Below are positions 16,157-26,797 of a stretch of DNA of 64,000 nucleotides, in pieces (the stretch's first letter is position 1; every line of letters begins with the position of its first letter). This DNA comes from an uncultured Paracoccus sp. (GTDB taxonomy: Bacteria > Pseudomonadota > Alphaproteobacteria > Rhodobacterales > Rhodobacteraceae): NCBI RefSeq assembly GCF_937873615.1, contig NZ_CALMYP010000035.1, forward strand, positions 1 through 64,000, given 5' to 3'. The notes beneath the pieces are model-generated. The model saw nothing but the letters and a program-made list of their open reading frames with translations. It was not told where the DNA came from and searched no databases. The position numbers and the translations under genes are program-made.

Positions 16157-17551
16157 ATGGCAAATCAACTGGGAAACCTCGTCTATGGGCTGGACGATGT
16201 GCCGCCGCCGGACAAGGCAGCACTGGCGGCGATCCAGCATGTGCTCGCCTCCATCGTCGGGATTGCCACGCCGACGCTGATCATCGGCGGCGCGCTCGGG
16301 CTGGGGGAGCATGTGCCCTATCTGATCGCCATGGCCTTCTTCGTCTCGGGCGTTGCCACCTTCATCCAGTGCCGGCGGATCGGTCCGGTCGGCTCGGGAC
16401 TGCTGAGCCTGCAGGGCACCAGCTTCGCCTTTCTGGGCGCGATCATCGCAGCCGGCTTTTCGGTCAAGAATGCCGGCGGCACGCCTGAGGAAATTCTGGC
16501 GATGATCTTCGGGCTTTGCCTTGCCGGCTGCGTGATCGAGATCGTGCTGTCGCAATTCCTGGACAAGCTGAAGCGCATCATCACGCCCACCGTGACCGGG
16601 ATCGTCATCACCATCATCGGGCTGAGCCTGGTGCGCACCGGCTTCACCGATTTTGCCGGCGGGGCCGGCGCGGGCGAGGAGCTGGGCGCGCCGAGAAACC
16701 TGCTGATGGGCTTCATCGTGGTCACGATCATCCTGGTGCTGAGCTTTCTGGGCAAGCCGATGCTGCGGATCTCGGCGATCATGATCGGGCTGGTCATCGG
16801 CACGCTGATCGCCATTCCGCTGGGCATGGTGAATTTCGGCGCGGTGGCGAATGCGCAGATCTTTGCCGTGCCGGTGCCGTTCAAGTTCGGGTTGGACTTC
16901 GATCTTGGCCTGTTCATCCCGTTGGCCTTTCTTTACCTGGTGACAGCAATCGAAACGTCGGGCGATCTGACCGCCAATTCGATCATCTCGGGGCAGCCGG
17001 TGAGAGGGCCGCTTTACCTGAGCCGGATCAAGGGCGGGGTGCTGGGCGATGGCGTGAATTCGGCGATTGCGGCGGTCTTCAACACCTTTCCGAATACGAC
17101 CTTTTCGCAGAATAACGGTGTCATCCAGATGACCGGGGTGGCCAGCCGTCATGTCGGGCTGTGGATCGCAGGCTTTCTGGTCATCATGGGCCTGTTCCCC
17201 GTCATCGGCAGCCTGTTCCTGGTGGTGCCGAAGCCGGTTCTGGGCGGGGCCACGCTGGTTCTGTTCGGCACCATCGCGGTGGCCGGGATCCGCATTCTGG
17301 CCTCCGAGGAGATGGATCAGCGCCGCATCTATATCATCGCGGTCAGCTTCGGCCTTGCGCTCGGGGTGGTTCTGGTGCCCGAGGCGACGCAACATCTGCC
17401 GGTTTTCCTGAAGCAGGTGGTGGCGACGCCGATCACGCTGGCCGGGCTGTCTGCGATCATCCTGTCGCTGGTTCTGCCGGAAAGCATGGGTGCGAAGGCC
17501 GAGGTTGAGGGCGATGCAATTGGCGCCGAGGCCTCGCAGCAGCCGGCCTGA
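16157..17551 (+). CDS. NCS2-family xanthine/uracil permease
   Basis: This 464-residue inner-membrane carrier imports xanthine, uric acid or uracil by proton symport. NCS2 landmarks are visible: IQHVLASIVGIATP in the first membrane segment (the QH motif), LQGTSFAFLGAI in TM3, AIETSGDLTANS in TM8, and the signature QNNGVIQMTGVASRHVG. The ATG at 16157 has AAAGGG seven bases upstream. TM10 features resemble the purine branch, but xanthine and uracil cannot be told apart by eye. The nearby pyrimidine pathway and a xanthine phosphoribosyltransferase at 43.3 kb are consistent with either. Confidence 0.9.
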   Translation: MANQLGNLVYGLDDVPPPDKAALAAIQHVLASIVGIATPTLIIGGALGLGEHVPYLIAMAFFVSGVATFIQCRRIGPVGSGLLSLQGTSFAFLGAIIAAGFSVKNAGGTPEEILAMIFGLCLAGCVIEIVLSQFLDKLKRIITPTVTGIVITIIGLSLVRTGFTDFAGGAGAGEELGAPRNLLMGFIVVTIILVLSFLGKPMLRISAIMIGLVIGTLIAIPLGMVNFGAVANAQIFAVPVPFKFGLDFDLGLFIPLAFLYLVTAIETSGDLTANSIISGQPVRGPLYLSRIKGGVLGDGVNSAIAAVFNTFPNTTFSQNNGVIQMTGVASRHVGLWIAGFLVIMGLFPVIGSLFLVVPKPVLGGATLVLFGTIAVAGIRILASEEMDQRRIYIIAVSFGLALGVVLVPEATQHLPVFLKQVVATPITLAGLSAIILSLVLPESMGAKAEVEGDAIGAEASQQPA

Positions 17552-17575
17552 TCGGGCAGCAACCGAGAGCCTGCG

Positions 17576-17609
17576 GGCCGGGTCGATCGGGGGATCGGCC
17601 CGGCCTTTT
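17576..17609 (+). terminator. Rho-independent terminator after the permease
   Basis: Arms GGCCGGG (17576-17582) and CCCGGCC (17599-17605), with an inner CGATC/GATCG stem, are followed by TTTT. The position 25 bases after the permease stop and just before the convergent oppF stop fits termination of the permease transcript. Confidence 0.85.
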
Positions 17610-18639
17610 CATGCCGGTTGCGGTTCGGCCACGGCACGGGCGATTTCCTGCGGTGTCAGCGGGCCGGGGAAATGGCAGGCGGTCAGGTGCTGCGCCTCGC
17701 CCAGAAGCGCGGGCGGGGTGGCGGCGCAGGCCTCCTGCGCGCGGGGGCAGCGGGTGCGGAAGACGCAGCCCGAGGGCGGCGCCATGGGCGAGGGAAGCTC
17801 TCCGGCCAGCGGGATGATGGTTTTCGCGCGCTCAAGCTCCGGGTCGGGGACCGGAACGGCGGAGAGCAGCGCCTGCGTATAGGGGTGCTGGGGCGTGGCA
17901 TAGAGGGAATTCGCCTGCGCGATTTCCATCACCCGGCCCAGATACATGACCAGCACCCGGTCCGAGATATGCTTCACCACCGACAGGTCATGGGCGATGA
18001 AGATCAGCGCAAGGCCGAGATCGCGCTGGAGATCGGCCAGCAGGTTGATGACCTGCGCCTGAATCGACACGTCGAGCGCCGAGACCGGCTCGTCGCAGAT
18101 GATCAGCTTCGGCTCCACGATCAGGGCGCGGGCGATGCCGATGCGCTGGCACTGTCCGCCGGAAAACTCATGCGGATAGCGGTTGATCTGGTTCGGCAGC
18201 AGGCCGACGCGTTCCATCATCTGCTTGACGCGGGTCTTGACCTGATCGCGCGAAAGGCCGGGATGATGGGTGGTCAGCGGCTCGGCGATGATCTGGCCGA
18301 CGGTCATGCGCGGGTTCAGCGAGGCGAGCGGGTCCTGAAACACCATCTGGATATCGGCGCGGTATTTCAGCATCTGCCGGGCCGACAGGCCGATCAGCTC
18401 GGTTCCGTCCTGCCAGATGGCGCGACCGGTGGCGGGGGCCAGCCCGATCAGCGCGCGGGCCAGCGTCGACTTGCCGGAACCTGATTCGCCGACGATCCCC
18501 AGCGTCTCGCCGGGGTTCAGGGTGAAATCGACGCCGCCCACGGCGTGAAGCAGGCGGGGCGGTGTCCAGGGCATGTCGCCCTCGCGCCGGATCGGGAAGG
18601 TGACGCGCAGGTCGGAGACATCGAGAAGCGGTTTCGCGG

Positions 18640-18643
<4 letters not shown>
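17609..18643 (-). CDS. Oligopeptide ABC transporter ATP-binding protein, OppF-type
   Basis: This 344-residue ATPase has Walker [10 protein letters not shown], signature FSGGQCQRIGIARAL, Walker B LIICDEPVSALD and the peptide-transporter C-terminal extension with PLAGELPSPMAPPSGCVFRTRCP. The start is a GTG at 18643 that shares GTGA with the stop of oppD; upstream in-frame ATGs lie inside oppD and are unlikely. It is the last gene of the five-gene opp operon. Confidence 0.92.
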
Positions 18644-19644
<1,001 letters not shown>

Positions 19645-19645
19645 C

Positions 19646-20575
19646 TCAGCGGTCCTTCGGGTCGAGGGCGTCGCGCAATCCGTCGCCGATGAAGAAGAAG
19701 GCGAAGAGCGTCACGCAGAAGAAACCGAGCGGAAAGGCCAGTTGCCAGATGGTGCCGTAGCGCATGGTGCCCGCGCCTTCCGAGATCAGCGCCCCCCAGC
19801 TTGTCAGCGGCTCCTGCACGCCGAGGCCGAGGAAGCTGATGAAGCTTTCGGTCAGGATCATCAGCGGCACCAGCAGCGTCGCATAGACCGCGACCACGCC
19901 CAGCAGGTTCGGGACGATATGGCGGATGATGATGCGCCATGAGGGGACGCCGATGGCGCGGGCGGCCTCGATGAATTCGCGGTTCTTGAGCGTCAGGGTC
20001 TGGCCACGCACGATGCGCGACATTTCCAGCCATGAAATCAAGCCGATGCCGAGAAACAGCATCTCGATCCGGCGGCCGAAGATGACCAGCAGCAGGATCA
20101 GCACGAACATGTAGGGGATCGACATCAGGATATCGACAAGGCGCATCATCACCTGATCGGTGCGCCCGCCGACATAGCCCGAGGTGGCGCCGTAAAGCGT
20201 GCCCACGATCACCGCCACGCCTGCGCCGACGATGCCCACCATCAGCGAGATCTGGGTGCCCTGCACGGTGCGCGCGAAGATGTCGCGGCCGAGATCGTCG
20301 GTGCCGAAGTAATGGCCGTTGGCCATCGAGGGCGCGCCCTGCGTGGCGGCGGATCCCATGACCGAGAAGTCGATGGAATCGTAGCTCCATGCGGCGAAAT
20401 GGCTGCCGAAAAGGGCGAAAAGGATCACGCCGGCCAGCACGAACAGCGCCACCATGGCGGCGCGGTTGCGCAGGAAGCGCCTGCGGGCATCGGCCCAAGG
20501 GCTGCGGCCCCTGACTTCAGCAGCCGCCATGCGGTCCGACATGCCTTTTATTTTATCGTGTTCTATCATGGTCAT
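19646..20575 (-). CDS. Oligopeptide ABC transporter permease, OppC-type
   Basis: This permease has 309 residues from the ATG at 20575. An N-terminal cytoplasmic tail (about 40 residues) precedes the first membrane segment AAMVALFVLAGVILFALFG. The block YFGTDDLGRDIFARTVQGTQISLMVG and the loop NREFIEAARAIGVPSWRIIIRHIVPN mark the family. It starts four bases after the OppB stop. The tail sequence is not well conserved in such proteins, so a slightly later ATG is possible. Confidence 0.92.
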   Translation of the reverse strand: MTMIEHDKIKGMSDRMAAAEVRGRSPWADARRRFLRNRAAMVALFVLAGVILFALFGSHFAAWSYDSIDFSVMGSAATQGAPSMANGHYFGTDDLGRDIFARTVQGTQISLMVGIVGAGVAVIVGTLYGATSGYVGGRTDQVMMRLVDILMSIPYMFVLILLLVIFGRRIEMLFLGIGLISWLEMSRIVRGQTLTLKNREFIEAARAIGVPSWRIIIRHIVPNLLGVVAVYATLLVPLMILTESFISFLGLGVQEPLTSWGALISEGAGTMRYGTIWQLAFPLGFFCVTLFAFFFIGDGLRDALDPKDR

Positions 20576-20579
20576 GGCA

Positions 20580-21503
20580 TCAATACCTGATCTTCGGGTC
20601 GATCCACGCATACAGGATATCGACCAGCAGGCTGAACAGGATGGTCAGCGCGCCGACAAGGATGGTGATCCCCATCATCACCGCGTAATCGCGGTTCAGC
20701 GCCGAATCGACGAAGCTTTTCCCGATCCCCCCGGTCGAGAAATACATGTCGATCACCACCGAGCCGGTGATCATCGACACGAAGCACGGCCCGAGGAAGG
20801 AAATCACCGGCAGAAGCGCGGGTTTCAGCGCGTGGCGCATGATGATCTTGCGCGGGGGCAGGCCCTTGGCGCGGGCGGTGCGGATGTGGTTGGAGCCGAG
20901 GACTTCCAGCATCGAGGAGCGGGTGATCCGGGCGATCGAGGCCATGTAGGAGGTGCCGAGCGCGATCACCGGCATGATCCAGAAACTCGGGTCCGAAAAG
21001 CTCCACCCGCCGCCGGGCAGCCAGCCGAGGATCAGCGTGAAGACCAGCACCAGGATCGGCGCCATGACGAAATTCGGCAGCACCTGCGCGCCGATGGAAA
21101 TGCCGACGGCGAGGTAATCGAGCCAGCTGTTCTGGCGGATCGCGGCGGCGGCACCAAGGGTGACGCCGACCAGCACCGCCAGCAGGAAGGACAGAAGCCC
21201 ATAGGTCAGCGTCACCGGGAAGCCGGCGGCGATGATCTGGTTCACCGTGCGGTCGGGATAGACGAAGCTGGGGCCGAAATCAAAATCGGTGACGATGCGC
21301 CAGACGTAATCGAAGATCTGCCGCCAGAGCGGATCGTCGAGCCCGTATTTCGCCTCCAGATTGGCCAGCACCTGCGGGGGCAGGGCGCGTTCCTGGGTGA
21401 AGGGGCCGCCGGGGGCGGCATGCATCAGCAGGAATGAAAAGACGATCAGCAGAAGCAGGGTCGGGATCGCCACCGCCAGCCGTCGCAGAATGTAACCGAA
21501 CAT
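20580..21503 (-). CDS. Oligopeptide ABC transporter permease, OppB-type
   Basis: This 307-residue permease begins MFGYILRRLAVAIPTLLLLI, the usual OppB N-terminus. GGGGGG lies eight bases before the ATG at 21503; an ATG at 21509 would add two residues but is too close to that site. The family loop reads NHIRTARAKGLPPRKIIMRHALKPALLP. It forms the heterodimeric channel with OppC. Confidence 0.92.
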   Translation of the reverse strand: MFGYILRRLAVAIPTLLLLIVFSFLLMHAAPGGPFTQERALPPQVLANLEAKYGLDDPLWRQIFDYVWRIVTDFDFGPSFVYPDRTVNQIIAAGFPVTLTYGLLSFLLAVLVGVTLGAAAAIRQNSWLDYLAVGISIGAQVLPNFVMAPILVLVFTLILGWLPGGGWSFSDPSFWIMPVIALGTSYMASIARITRSSMLEVLGSNHIRTARAKGLPPRKIIMRHALKPALLPVISFLGPCFVSMITGSVVIDMYFSTGGIGKSFVDSALNRDYAVMMGITILVGALTILFSLLVDILYAWIDPKIRY

Positions 21504-21608
21504 TGTCATGTCCCCCCAAAGCGCCGCGCGGGCGGGAAAGCCGGCGAGGGTGCAGATCGGCCGGGGCGCGGTCAAGCCCGCCCCGGCCGGAACGTCGCGG
21601 CACGAGGC

Positions 21609-23213
21609 CTAGTGCTTGGTGATATACATGTCCTTGGCGTACCAGCTCTGCATCACGTTCTCCAGGGGCAGGCCCTTCACATAGGGCTTGATCATGTCGA
21701 CCTTGGCATAGTGGTAGATCGGGATCAGCGGCTGTTCCGCGGCCAGGATCGCCTCGGCAGCCTTGTACTGGTCGTTCGGGTTTTCCGAGGTCACCGCCTC
21801 GTCCAGCAGCTTGTCGTAATCGGCATTATTGAACTTGCCTTCGTTCTTGCCGGTCGAGCGGAAATAGTCTGTGAAGGTCGAGGCCTCGTTATAATCGGCG
21901 CACCAGGCATAGCGGGCCAGTTCGAAATCCTGGTTCTGCATGCGGTCGGTATGGACCTTCCATTCCATGTTGTTCAGCGTCAGGTTCACGCCGAGCGGCT
22001 TCCACATCTGCTGGGCCACCACGGCGATCTTCTTGTGATCTTCCGAGGTGTTGTAGTTCAGCGTCAGGTTCAGTGGGGTGTCCGGGGTGTAACCGGCGGC
22101 TTCCAGCAGTTGCTTGGCTTCCGCCGTGCGGTCGGCCTGGCTCATCGAGGCCATGGCGATATCGGGCATCTCGAAGCCCTCCATCGCCCAATGGGTCCAG
22201 TTATAGGCCGGCTTCTGGCCACCCTGCAGGACCTGGTTCACGATGATGTCGCGGTCGAGGCCCAATGCCAGCGCGCGGCGGATATTGACGTCCTTCAACT
22301 CCTCGCGGCCCTTGTCGGAGACGTTGATGAGATAGGTATAGGAGCAGCTATAGGGCAGCGAGATGGCCTGATCGGGATATTGCTCTTTCAGGCGCGGATA
22401 CTGGCCGGCGGGGATCTGGAAGCGGTCGAGCTCTCCGGCCTCGTAGCGGGTCAGGGCGATGTTCTGGTCGTTCACGGTGATGCCGGTCAGCTTGTCCAGC
22501 ACGACATTGGCGGCGTCCCAGTATTCGGGGTTCTTTTCCATCGTGATGTCGACGCCGAGATTGTGGCCGGTCAGCACATAGGCGCCGTTGCCGACCAGAT
22601 TGCCGGGCTGGGTCCAGGCGTCGCCTTTTTCGTCGATCACCGATTTCAGCACCGGGAAGGTGGTCGGATGCGAGACCATCTTGACGAAATAGGGCGTGGG
22701 CTTGGTCAGGGTGACTTCCAGTGTGTGATCGTCCACGGCCTTCACCCCCAGCGTATCGGGCGCGGCATTGCCGGCGACGATCTCGGAGGCGTTGGTGATG
22801 TTCATCAGCTCCATGAACCAGGCATATTCCGAGGCGGTCGCCGGATCGACGGCGCGCTGCCAGCCATCGACGAAGTTCTGCGCCGTCACCGGCTCGCCAT
22901 TCGACCATTTGGCCTCGGGGCGGAGCTTGAACGTATAGGTCAGCCCGTCATCGGATTCGGTGTATTCGGTGGCCACGCCGGGCACCATGGCGCCCTTCTG
23001 GTCTTCGTTCATCAGCCCTTCGAAAAGCTGGCGCAGGATGTCGGATCCTTCGACATCGGTGTTCTTCTGCGGGTCGGTGGTCTTGATCGCGTCGAGCAGC
23101 CAGAAGTTGTACTGCTGCGTCTCGGCCAGTTCGTCGCCTGCCGCGACGGTCGCGGCGGCGGCGGGCAGGGCCAAGAGACAGGTCAGGGCCGTGCTGATCA
23201 TGAAACGGGTCAT
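21609..23213 (-). CDS. Oligopeptide-binding protein, OppA-type
   Basis: This 534-residue periplasmic receptor is the first gene of the opp operon. A signal peptide ends in LLALPAAAATVAAG. The SBP_bac_5 pattern is clear: LRQLFEGLMNEDQKGAMVPGVATEYTESDDGLTYTFKLRPEAKWSNGEPVT-type spacing near the N-terminus, later FELARYAWCADYNEASTF, which resembles enterobacterial OppA (WCADYNEP). That similarity supports true oligopeptide uptake. A 105-base gap separates it from oppB. Confidence 0.93.
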   Translation of the reverse strand: MTRFMISTALTCLLALPAAAATVAAGDELAETQQYNFWLLDAIKTTDPQKNTDVEGSDILRQLFEGLMNEDQKGAMVPGVATEYTESDDGLTYTFKLRPEAKWSNGEPVTAQNFVDGWQRAVDPATASEYAWFMELMNITNASEIVAGNAAPDTLGVKAVDDHTLEVTLTKPTPYFVKMVSHPTTFPVLKSVIDEKGDAWTQPGNLVGNGAYVLTGHNLGVDITMEKNPEYWDAANVVLDKLTGITVNDQNIALTRYEAGELDRFQIPAGQYPRLKEQYPDQAISLPYSCSYTYLINVSDKGREELKDVNIRRALALGLDRDIIVNQVLQGGQKPAYNWTHWAMEGFEMPDIAMASMSQADRTAEAKQLLEAAGYTPDTPLNLTLNYNTSEDHKKIAVVAQQMWKPLGVNLTLNNMEWKVHTDRMQNQDFELARYAWCADYNEASTFTDYFRSTGKNEGKFNNADYDKLLDEAVTSENPNDQYKAAEAILAAEQPLIPIYHYAKVDMIKPYVKGLPLENVMQSWYAKDMYITKH

Positions 23214-23474
23214 GTTATTCTCCCAATTGGTATGGCGCCTGTTTCTGCGCCGGAATGGAGCAAGGTTAGGCGAAATGCGCCGTCACACAAGATGTGATCC
23301 GATGGGTTAACGGGACGTAACGTAACCGTGGGTTGTGGTGGCGGGGTCAGGGGCCGCCATTGAAACTGTAACAAGTTTTGGGTATCGCGCCTGCTTGCGT
23401 CGGGATATGACGGAACAATCGAAAGACACCGCGCGCCCGACGAACGAGGCGCGTTGGAAAAGGGAGGATTTCAG

Positions 23475-24098
23475 ATGGGTGGCCTATTGGGCCTGGCTCG
23501 CGGCATCGACCGCTTCAATACCGTGGTTGGCAGGGCGGTGTCCTGGCTGATCCTGCTGGCGGTGGTGGTCAGCGCCGGCAATGCGATCGTGCGCAAGATC
23601 TTCAACACATCCTCGAACATGTGGCTGGAACTGCAGTGGTATCTTTACGGCGCCGCCTTCATGGGGGCGGCGGCCTATACGCTGCTGGAAAACGAACATA
23701 TCCGAATCGACCTGGTCTATGGCGCCTGGTCGCGGAAGGTGCAGCACTGGATCGACCTGATCGGGCATGTGCTGTTCCTGATGCCCTTCACCATACTGAT
23801 GGTCTATTACCTTTATCCCTATGCGCTGCGCTCCTATGAGCGGGGCGAGGGCTCGGCCAGCTTCGGGGGTCTGCTGCTCTGGCCGGCGAAGACGATCCTG
23901 CTGGTCGGTTTCGTGCTGCTGTTCTTTCAGGGCATTTCCGAGATCATCAAGAAGATCGCGGTGATGCGGGGCCTGATCGAGGACAAGCATGCCGTATCCG
24001 GCCATCACGTCCCGCCCGAGATCGACGAGGCCTTGCGCGCCGAATCGGGATTCCTTGCCGCTGAAAAAGACGATGACAGCCGGGGGACCCGCGCATGA
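23475..24098 (+). CDS. TRAP transporter small permease, DctQ-type
   Basis: This 207-residue protein has four predicted membrane segments and the DctQ pattern WLELQWYLYGAAFMGAAAYTLLENEHIRIDL. AGGGAGGA lies six bases before the ATG at 23475, which decides the start over a TTG at 23454. Its stop overlaps the start of the large permease by 4 bases. No binding protein gene precedes or follows it here, so the receptor must be encoded elsewhere. Confidence 0.92.
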   Translation: MGGLLGLARGIDRFNTVVGRAVSWLILLAVVVSAGNAIVRKIFNTSSNMWLELQWYLYGAAFMGAAAYTLLENEHIRIDLVYGAWSRKVQHWIDLIGHVLFLMPFTILMVYYLYPYALRSYERGEGSASFGGLLLWPAKTILLVGFVLLFFQGISEIIKKIAVMRGLIEDKHAVSGHHVPPEIDEALRAESGFLAAEKDDDSRGTRA

Positions 24099-26200
24099 TG
24101 GAACTTATTGCGCAGAACATGGCGCCGATCATGTTCGCCTCGCTGATCCTGTTTCTGCTGTTCGGCTATCCGGTGGCCTTCGCACTGGCGGCAAACGGGT
24201 TGCTGTTCTTCGTCATCGGCGTGGAGCTGGCGCCGCTGTCGGGCGGCACCATCTATCTGGACTGGAACCTTCTGGGCACCATGCCGGACCGCTTATGGGG
24301 GGTGTTGTCGAACGAGACATTATTGGCCATCCCCTTCTTCACCTTCATGGGCATCCTGCTGGAGAAATCCGGCATGGCCGAGGATCTGCTGGACACGATC
24401 GGCCAGCTGTTCGGGCCGGTGCGCGGCGGGCTTGCCTATGCGGTGGTTATCGTCGGCGCGCTGCTGGCGGCGACGACCGGCGTGGTTGCGGCCTCGGTCA
24501 TCGCCATGGGGCTGATCTCGTTGCCGATCATGCTGCGCTATGGCTATGACCGGCGGCTGGCCTCGGGCGTGATCGCGGCCTCGGGGACGCTGGCGCAGAT
24601 CATTCCGCCCAGCCTCGTGCTGATCGTCATGGCCGACCAGCTGGGCCGGTCGGTGGGCGACATGTACAAGGGCGCGCTGATCCCGGGCCTGGTGCTGACG
24701 ATCATCTATCTCGGCTATATTTTCGTGATGTCGATCATCCGCCCGAGCGCGGTGCCAGCCCTGCCGAAAGAGGCGCGCACGCTGGGTTCGGGGGTGATGT
24801 CGCTGTTCGTGCTGCTGATCATCGGCGGGGCGATCTTCTATGGCGCGCATCACTATCTGCGCCCGGTGCATGGAAATAACGCCGACATCCTTGGCGCGGC
24901 TGCCGCCGTGGCGGCGATGTTCCTGATGGCCATGGCCGACAAGGAGGGCTGGCGCTTCCTCCTGAAGGTCGCAGCCGGCGCGGTCGGCGCGGTCCTGGGC
25001 TGGTGGCTGCTGCATTTCGTCAACGGACTCGATTCGGTCCAGGCGCTGAGCACCAACACCCGCACCGGCGTGCTGATCGCCGCCGTCTTCGGCGGCGCCA
25101 TTCTGGCCTTCATCGTCTATGAGGCGATCATGAAGGTCCTGTCCGGCATGATCGACTTCACCTGGCATGACGGGCAGGGCTTTGGCCTGACCAGCCGGCT
25201 GGCGCAACAGGTGGTCATCGTGCTGGTGCCGCCGCTGGCGCTTGTCTTCTTCGTGCTGGGCACCATCTTCCTCGGCTGGGCCACGCCCACCGAAGGCGGG
25301 GCCATGGGTGCGGTCGGGGCGCTCGTGCTCTCGGCGATGAAGGGGCGGCTGAACCTCGAAGTGATCCGCTCGGCGCTGGCATCGACCACGCGGCTGGCCA
25401 GCTTCGTGATGTTCATCCTCGTGGGCGCGCGGGTCTTCTCGCTGACCTTCTATGGGGTGAACGGCCATATCTGGGTCGAGCATCTGCTGACCTCGCTGCC
25501 GGGGGGCGAATACGGCTTCCTGATCGTGGTCTCGATCATGGTGTTCTTCCTGGCCTTCTTCCTCGACTTCTTCGAACTGGCCTTCATCATCGTGCCACTT
25601 CTGGCCCCGGCGGCCGAGGCGCTCGGCATCGACCTGATCTGGTTCGGGGTGATCCTCGGGGTGAACATGCAGACCTCGTTCATGCATCCGCCCTTCGGCT
25701 TCGCGCTGTTCTATCTGCGATCCGTCGCCCCGCGCGAGGCCTATGCCGACCGTGTCACCGGCAAGATGACCGAGGGCATCAAGTCGAGCCAGATCTACTG
25801 GGGTGCGGTGCCCTTCGTCTTCATCCAGATCGCGATGATCGCGGTGGTGATCATGTTCCCGGGTCTGGTGATGCACTACAAGGGCGCGCCGGTGGATATG
25901 GAGAATGTCGAGATCAGCATCCCGATGGGCGGTGCGGATGGCGGCTTCGGCTCGCTTGGCGGCTTGGGCGGCCTTGGCGCGCCCTTCGGCGGCGGTGCCG
26001 CGCCGGGGACAGCCGGGGGCGATGCCCCGGCCAATGCTGGCGGCGGTCTGGGCGATCTCGGTGGTCCGCCGAATTTCGGCACCCCGACCGAAGCACCGGC
26101 CCCGACCGAGGCCCCTGCGGATGGCGCAGCGGCCCCGGCCTCGGGCGGGCTCGACCCGCTGGCAGGTCCGCCGCCGGGTCTGGCGGCGCCTGCGAACTGA
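24095..26200 (+). CDS. TRAP transporter large permease, DctM-type, with Gly/Ala/Pro-rich C-terminal tail
   Basis: This 701-residue membrane protein is much longer than a standard DctM (about 430 residues). The DctM core is split by an insertion of about 170 residues (roughly residues 230-400) with extra hydrophobic segments (for example ADILGAAAAVAAMFLMAMAD). Core motifs include GFFTFMGILLEKSGMAEDLLDTIG-like residues near the start and WATPTEGGAMGAVGALVLSAMKGRL. The last 100 residues, from about 602, are hydrophilic low complexity rich in Gly, Ala and Pro (GGFGSLGGLGGLGAP, then PTEAPAPTEAP). It exchanges solute with an unidentified receptor. A terminator follows the gene. Confidence 0.9.
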   Translation: MMELIAQNMAPIMFASLILFLLFGYPVAFALAANGLLFFVIGVELAPLSGGTIYLDWNLLGTMPDRLWGVLSNETLLAIPFFTFMGILLEKSGMAEDLLDTIGQLFGPVRGGLAYAVVIVGALLAATTGVVAASVIAMGLISLPIMLRYGYDRRLASGVIAASGTLAQIIPPSLVLIVMADQLGRSVGDMYKGALIPGLVLTIIYLGYIFVMSIIRPSAVPALPKEARTLGSGVMSLFVLLIIGGAIFYGAHHYLRPVHGNNADILGAAAAVAAMFLMAMADKEGWRFLLKVAAGAVGAVLGWWLLHFVNGLDSVQALSTNTRTGVLIAAVFGGAILAFIVYEAIMKVLSGMIDFTWHDGQGFGLTSRLAQQVVIVLVPPLALVFFVLGTIFLGWATPTEGGAMGAVGALVLSAMKGRLNLEVIRSALASTTRLASFVMFILVGARVFSLTFYGVNGHIWVEHLLTSLPGGEYGFLIVVSIMVFFLAFFLDFFELAFIIVPLLAPAAEALGIDLIWFGVILGVNMQTSFMHPPFGFALFYLRSVAPREAYADRVTGKMTEGIKSSQIYWGAVPFVFIQIAMIAVVIMFPGLVMHYKGAPVDMENVEISIPMGGADGGFGSLGGLGGLGAPFGGGAAPGTAGGDAPANAGGGLGDLGGPPNFGTPTEAPAPTEAPADGAAAPASGGLDPLAGPPPGLAAPAN

Positions 26201-26207
26201 ACCGGAA

Positions 26208-26237
26208 ACAGGGGCCCGCGCGGCCCCTGTTTTCTTT
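26208..26237 (+). terminator. Rho-independent terminator after the TRAP permease genes
   Basis: ACAGGGGCC (26208-26216) pairs with GGCCCCTGT (26222-26230) around a CGCGC loop, followed by TTTTCTTT. It lies eight bases after the dctM stop. Confidence 0.9.
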
Positions 26238-26286
26238 CCGGCCCCCGGCAGGCATGATCGCCCCGTTTTCAGGTTCGAGGCATGTC

Positions 26287-26784
26287 ATGACTGCTTTTAT
26301 CCGTTCCTTTCTTCTGGCCACCCTGCTCGCCGCCCCGGCCCCGGCGCGAGAGGCATGTTATGGTCGGAGTTATACGCCAGAGCATCTCTCGGCCAATCCG
26401 GCGCAGCAGGTCGCCGATATGCGCGCCGTCTTCCACATGCCGCCGAAGGTCGATGCAGTCACGCTGGATATCCGCGTCCGCTTCCGGGACGATCCGCGCG
26501 AATTTTTCGCCTATCTCGCCTGCTGGGACGAGGGCGAGGCGATGTCTTGCGTATCCGACGATTGCGAAGCGGGCGGGCTGATATCCCGGCTCGGTCAGGA
26601 TGGCCGGTTGCGGCTGTCGACCCCCGGCCTGCGTGCCGACCCGGTCGAGGGCATCGCGCGCGACGATGGCAGTTGCGACAAACCCGGCCGCCGCGACATC
26701 GCAGACCGCGTGCCGGGCGGACAGACCACCTTCCTGCTGAATGCGCGCGACAGCCGCGAATGCGACTGGAAGGCGCCGTGGTAA
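26287..26784 (+). CDS. Small exported protein of unknown function
   Basis: I do not recognise a family. The 165-residue product begins with a signal peptide (MTAFIRSFLLATLLAAPAPA, then REACYG). The mature part has six Cys residues (in EACYGR, LACWDE, MSCVSDDC, GSCDKP and RECDW), an even number that would fit three disulfides in the periplasm. GAGG at 26277-26280 supports the ATG at 26287; an ATG at 26254 is less likely. The gene follows the TRAP terminator and has its own 80-base upstream region. It converges on the lipoprotein gene. Confidence 0.7.
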   Translation: MTAFIRSFLLATLLAAPAPAREACYGRSYTPEHLSANPAQQVADMRAVFHMPPKVDAVTLDIRVRFRDDPREFFAYLACWDEGEAMSCVSDDCEAGGLISRLGQDGRLRLSTPGLRADPVEGIARDDGSCDKPGRRDIADRVPGGQTTFLLNARDSRECDWKAPW

Positions 26785-26797
26785 ACGGGCGGCGCGC

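Noticed and set aside
25898-26190. Gly-rich stretch after the TRAP permease as a frameshift artefact
   Set aside because: The frame stays open with no stop, the codon use is like the rest of the gene, and a terminator follows directly after its stop.
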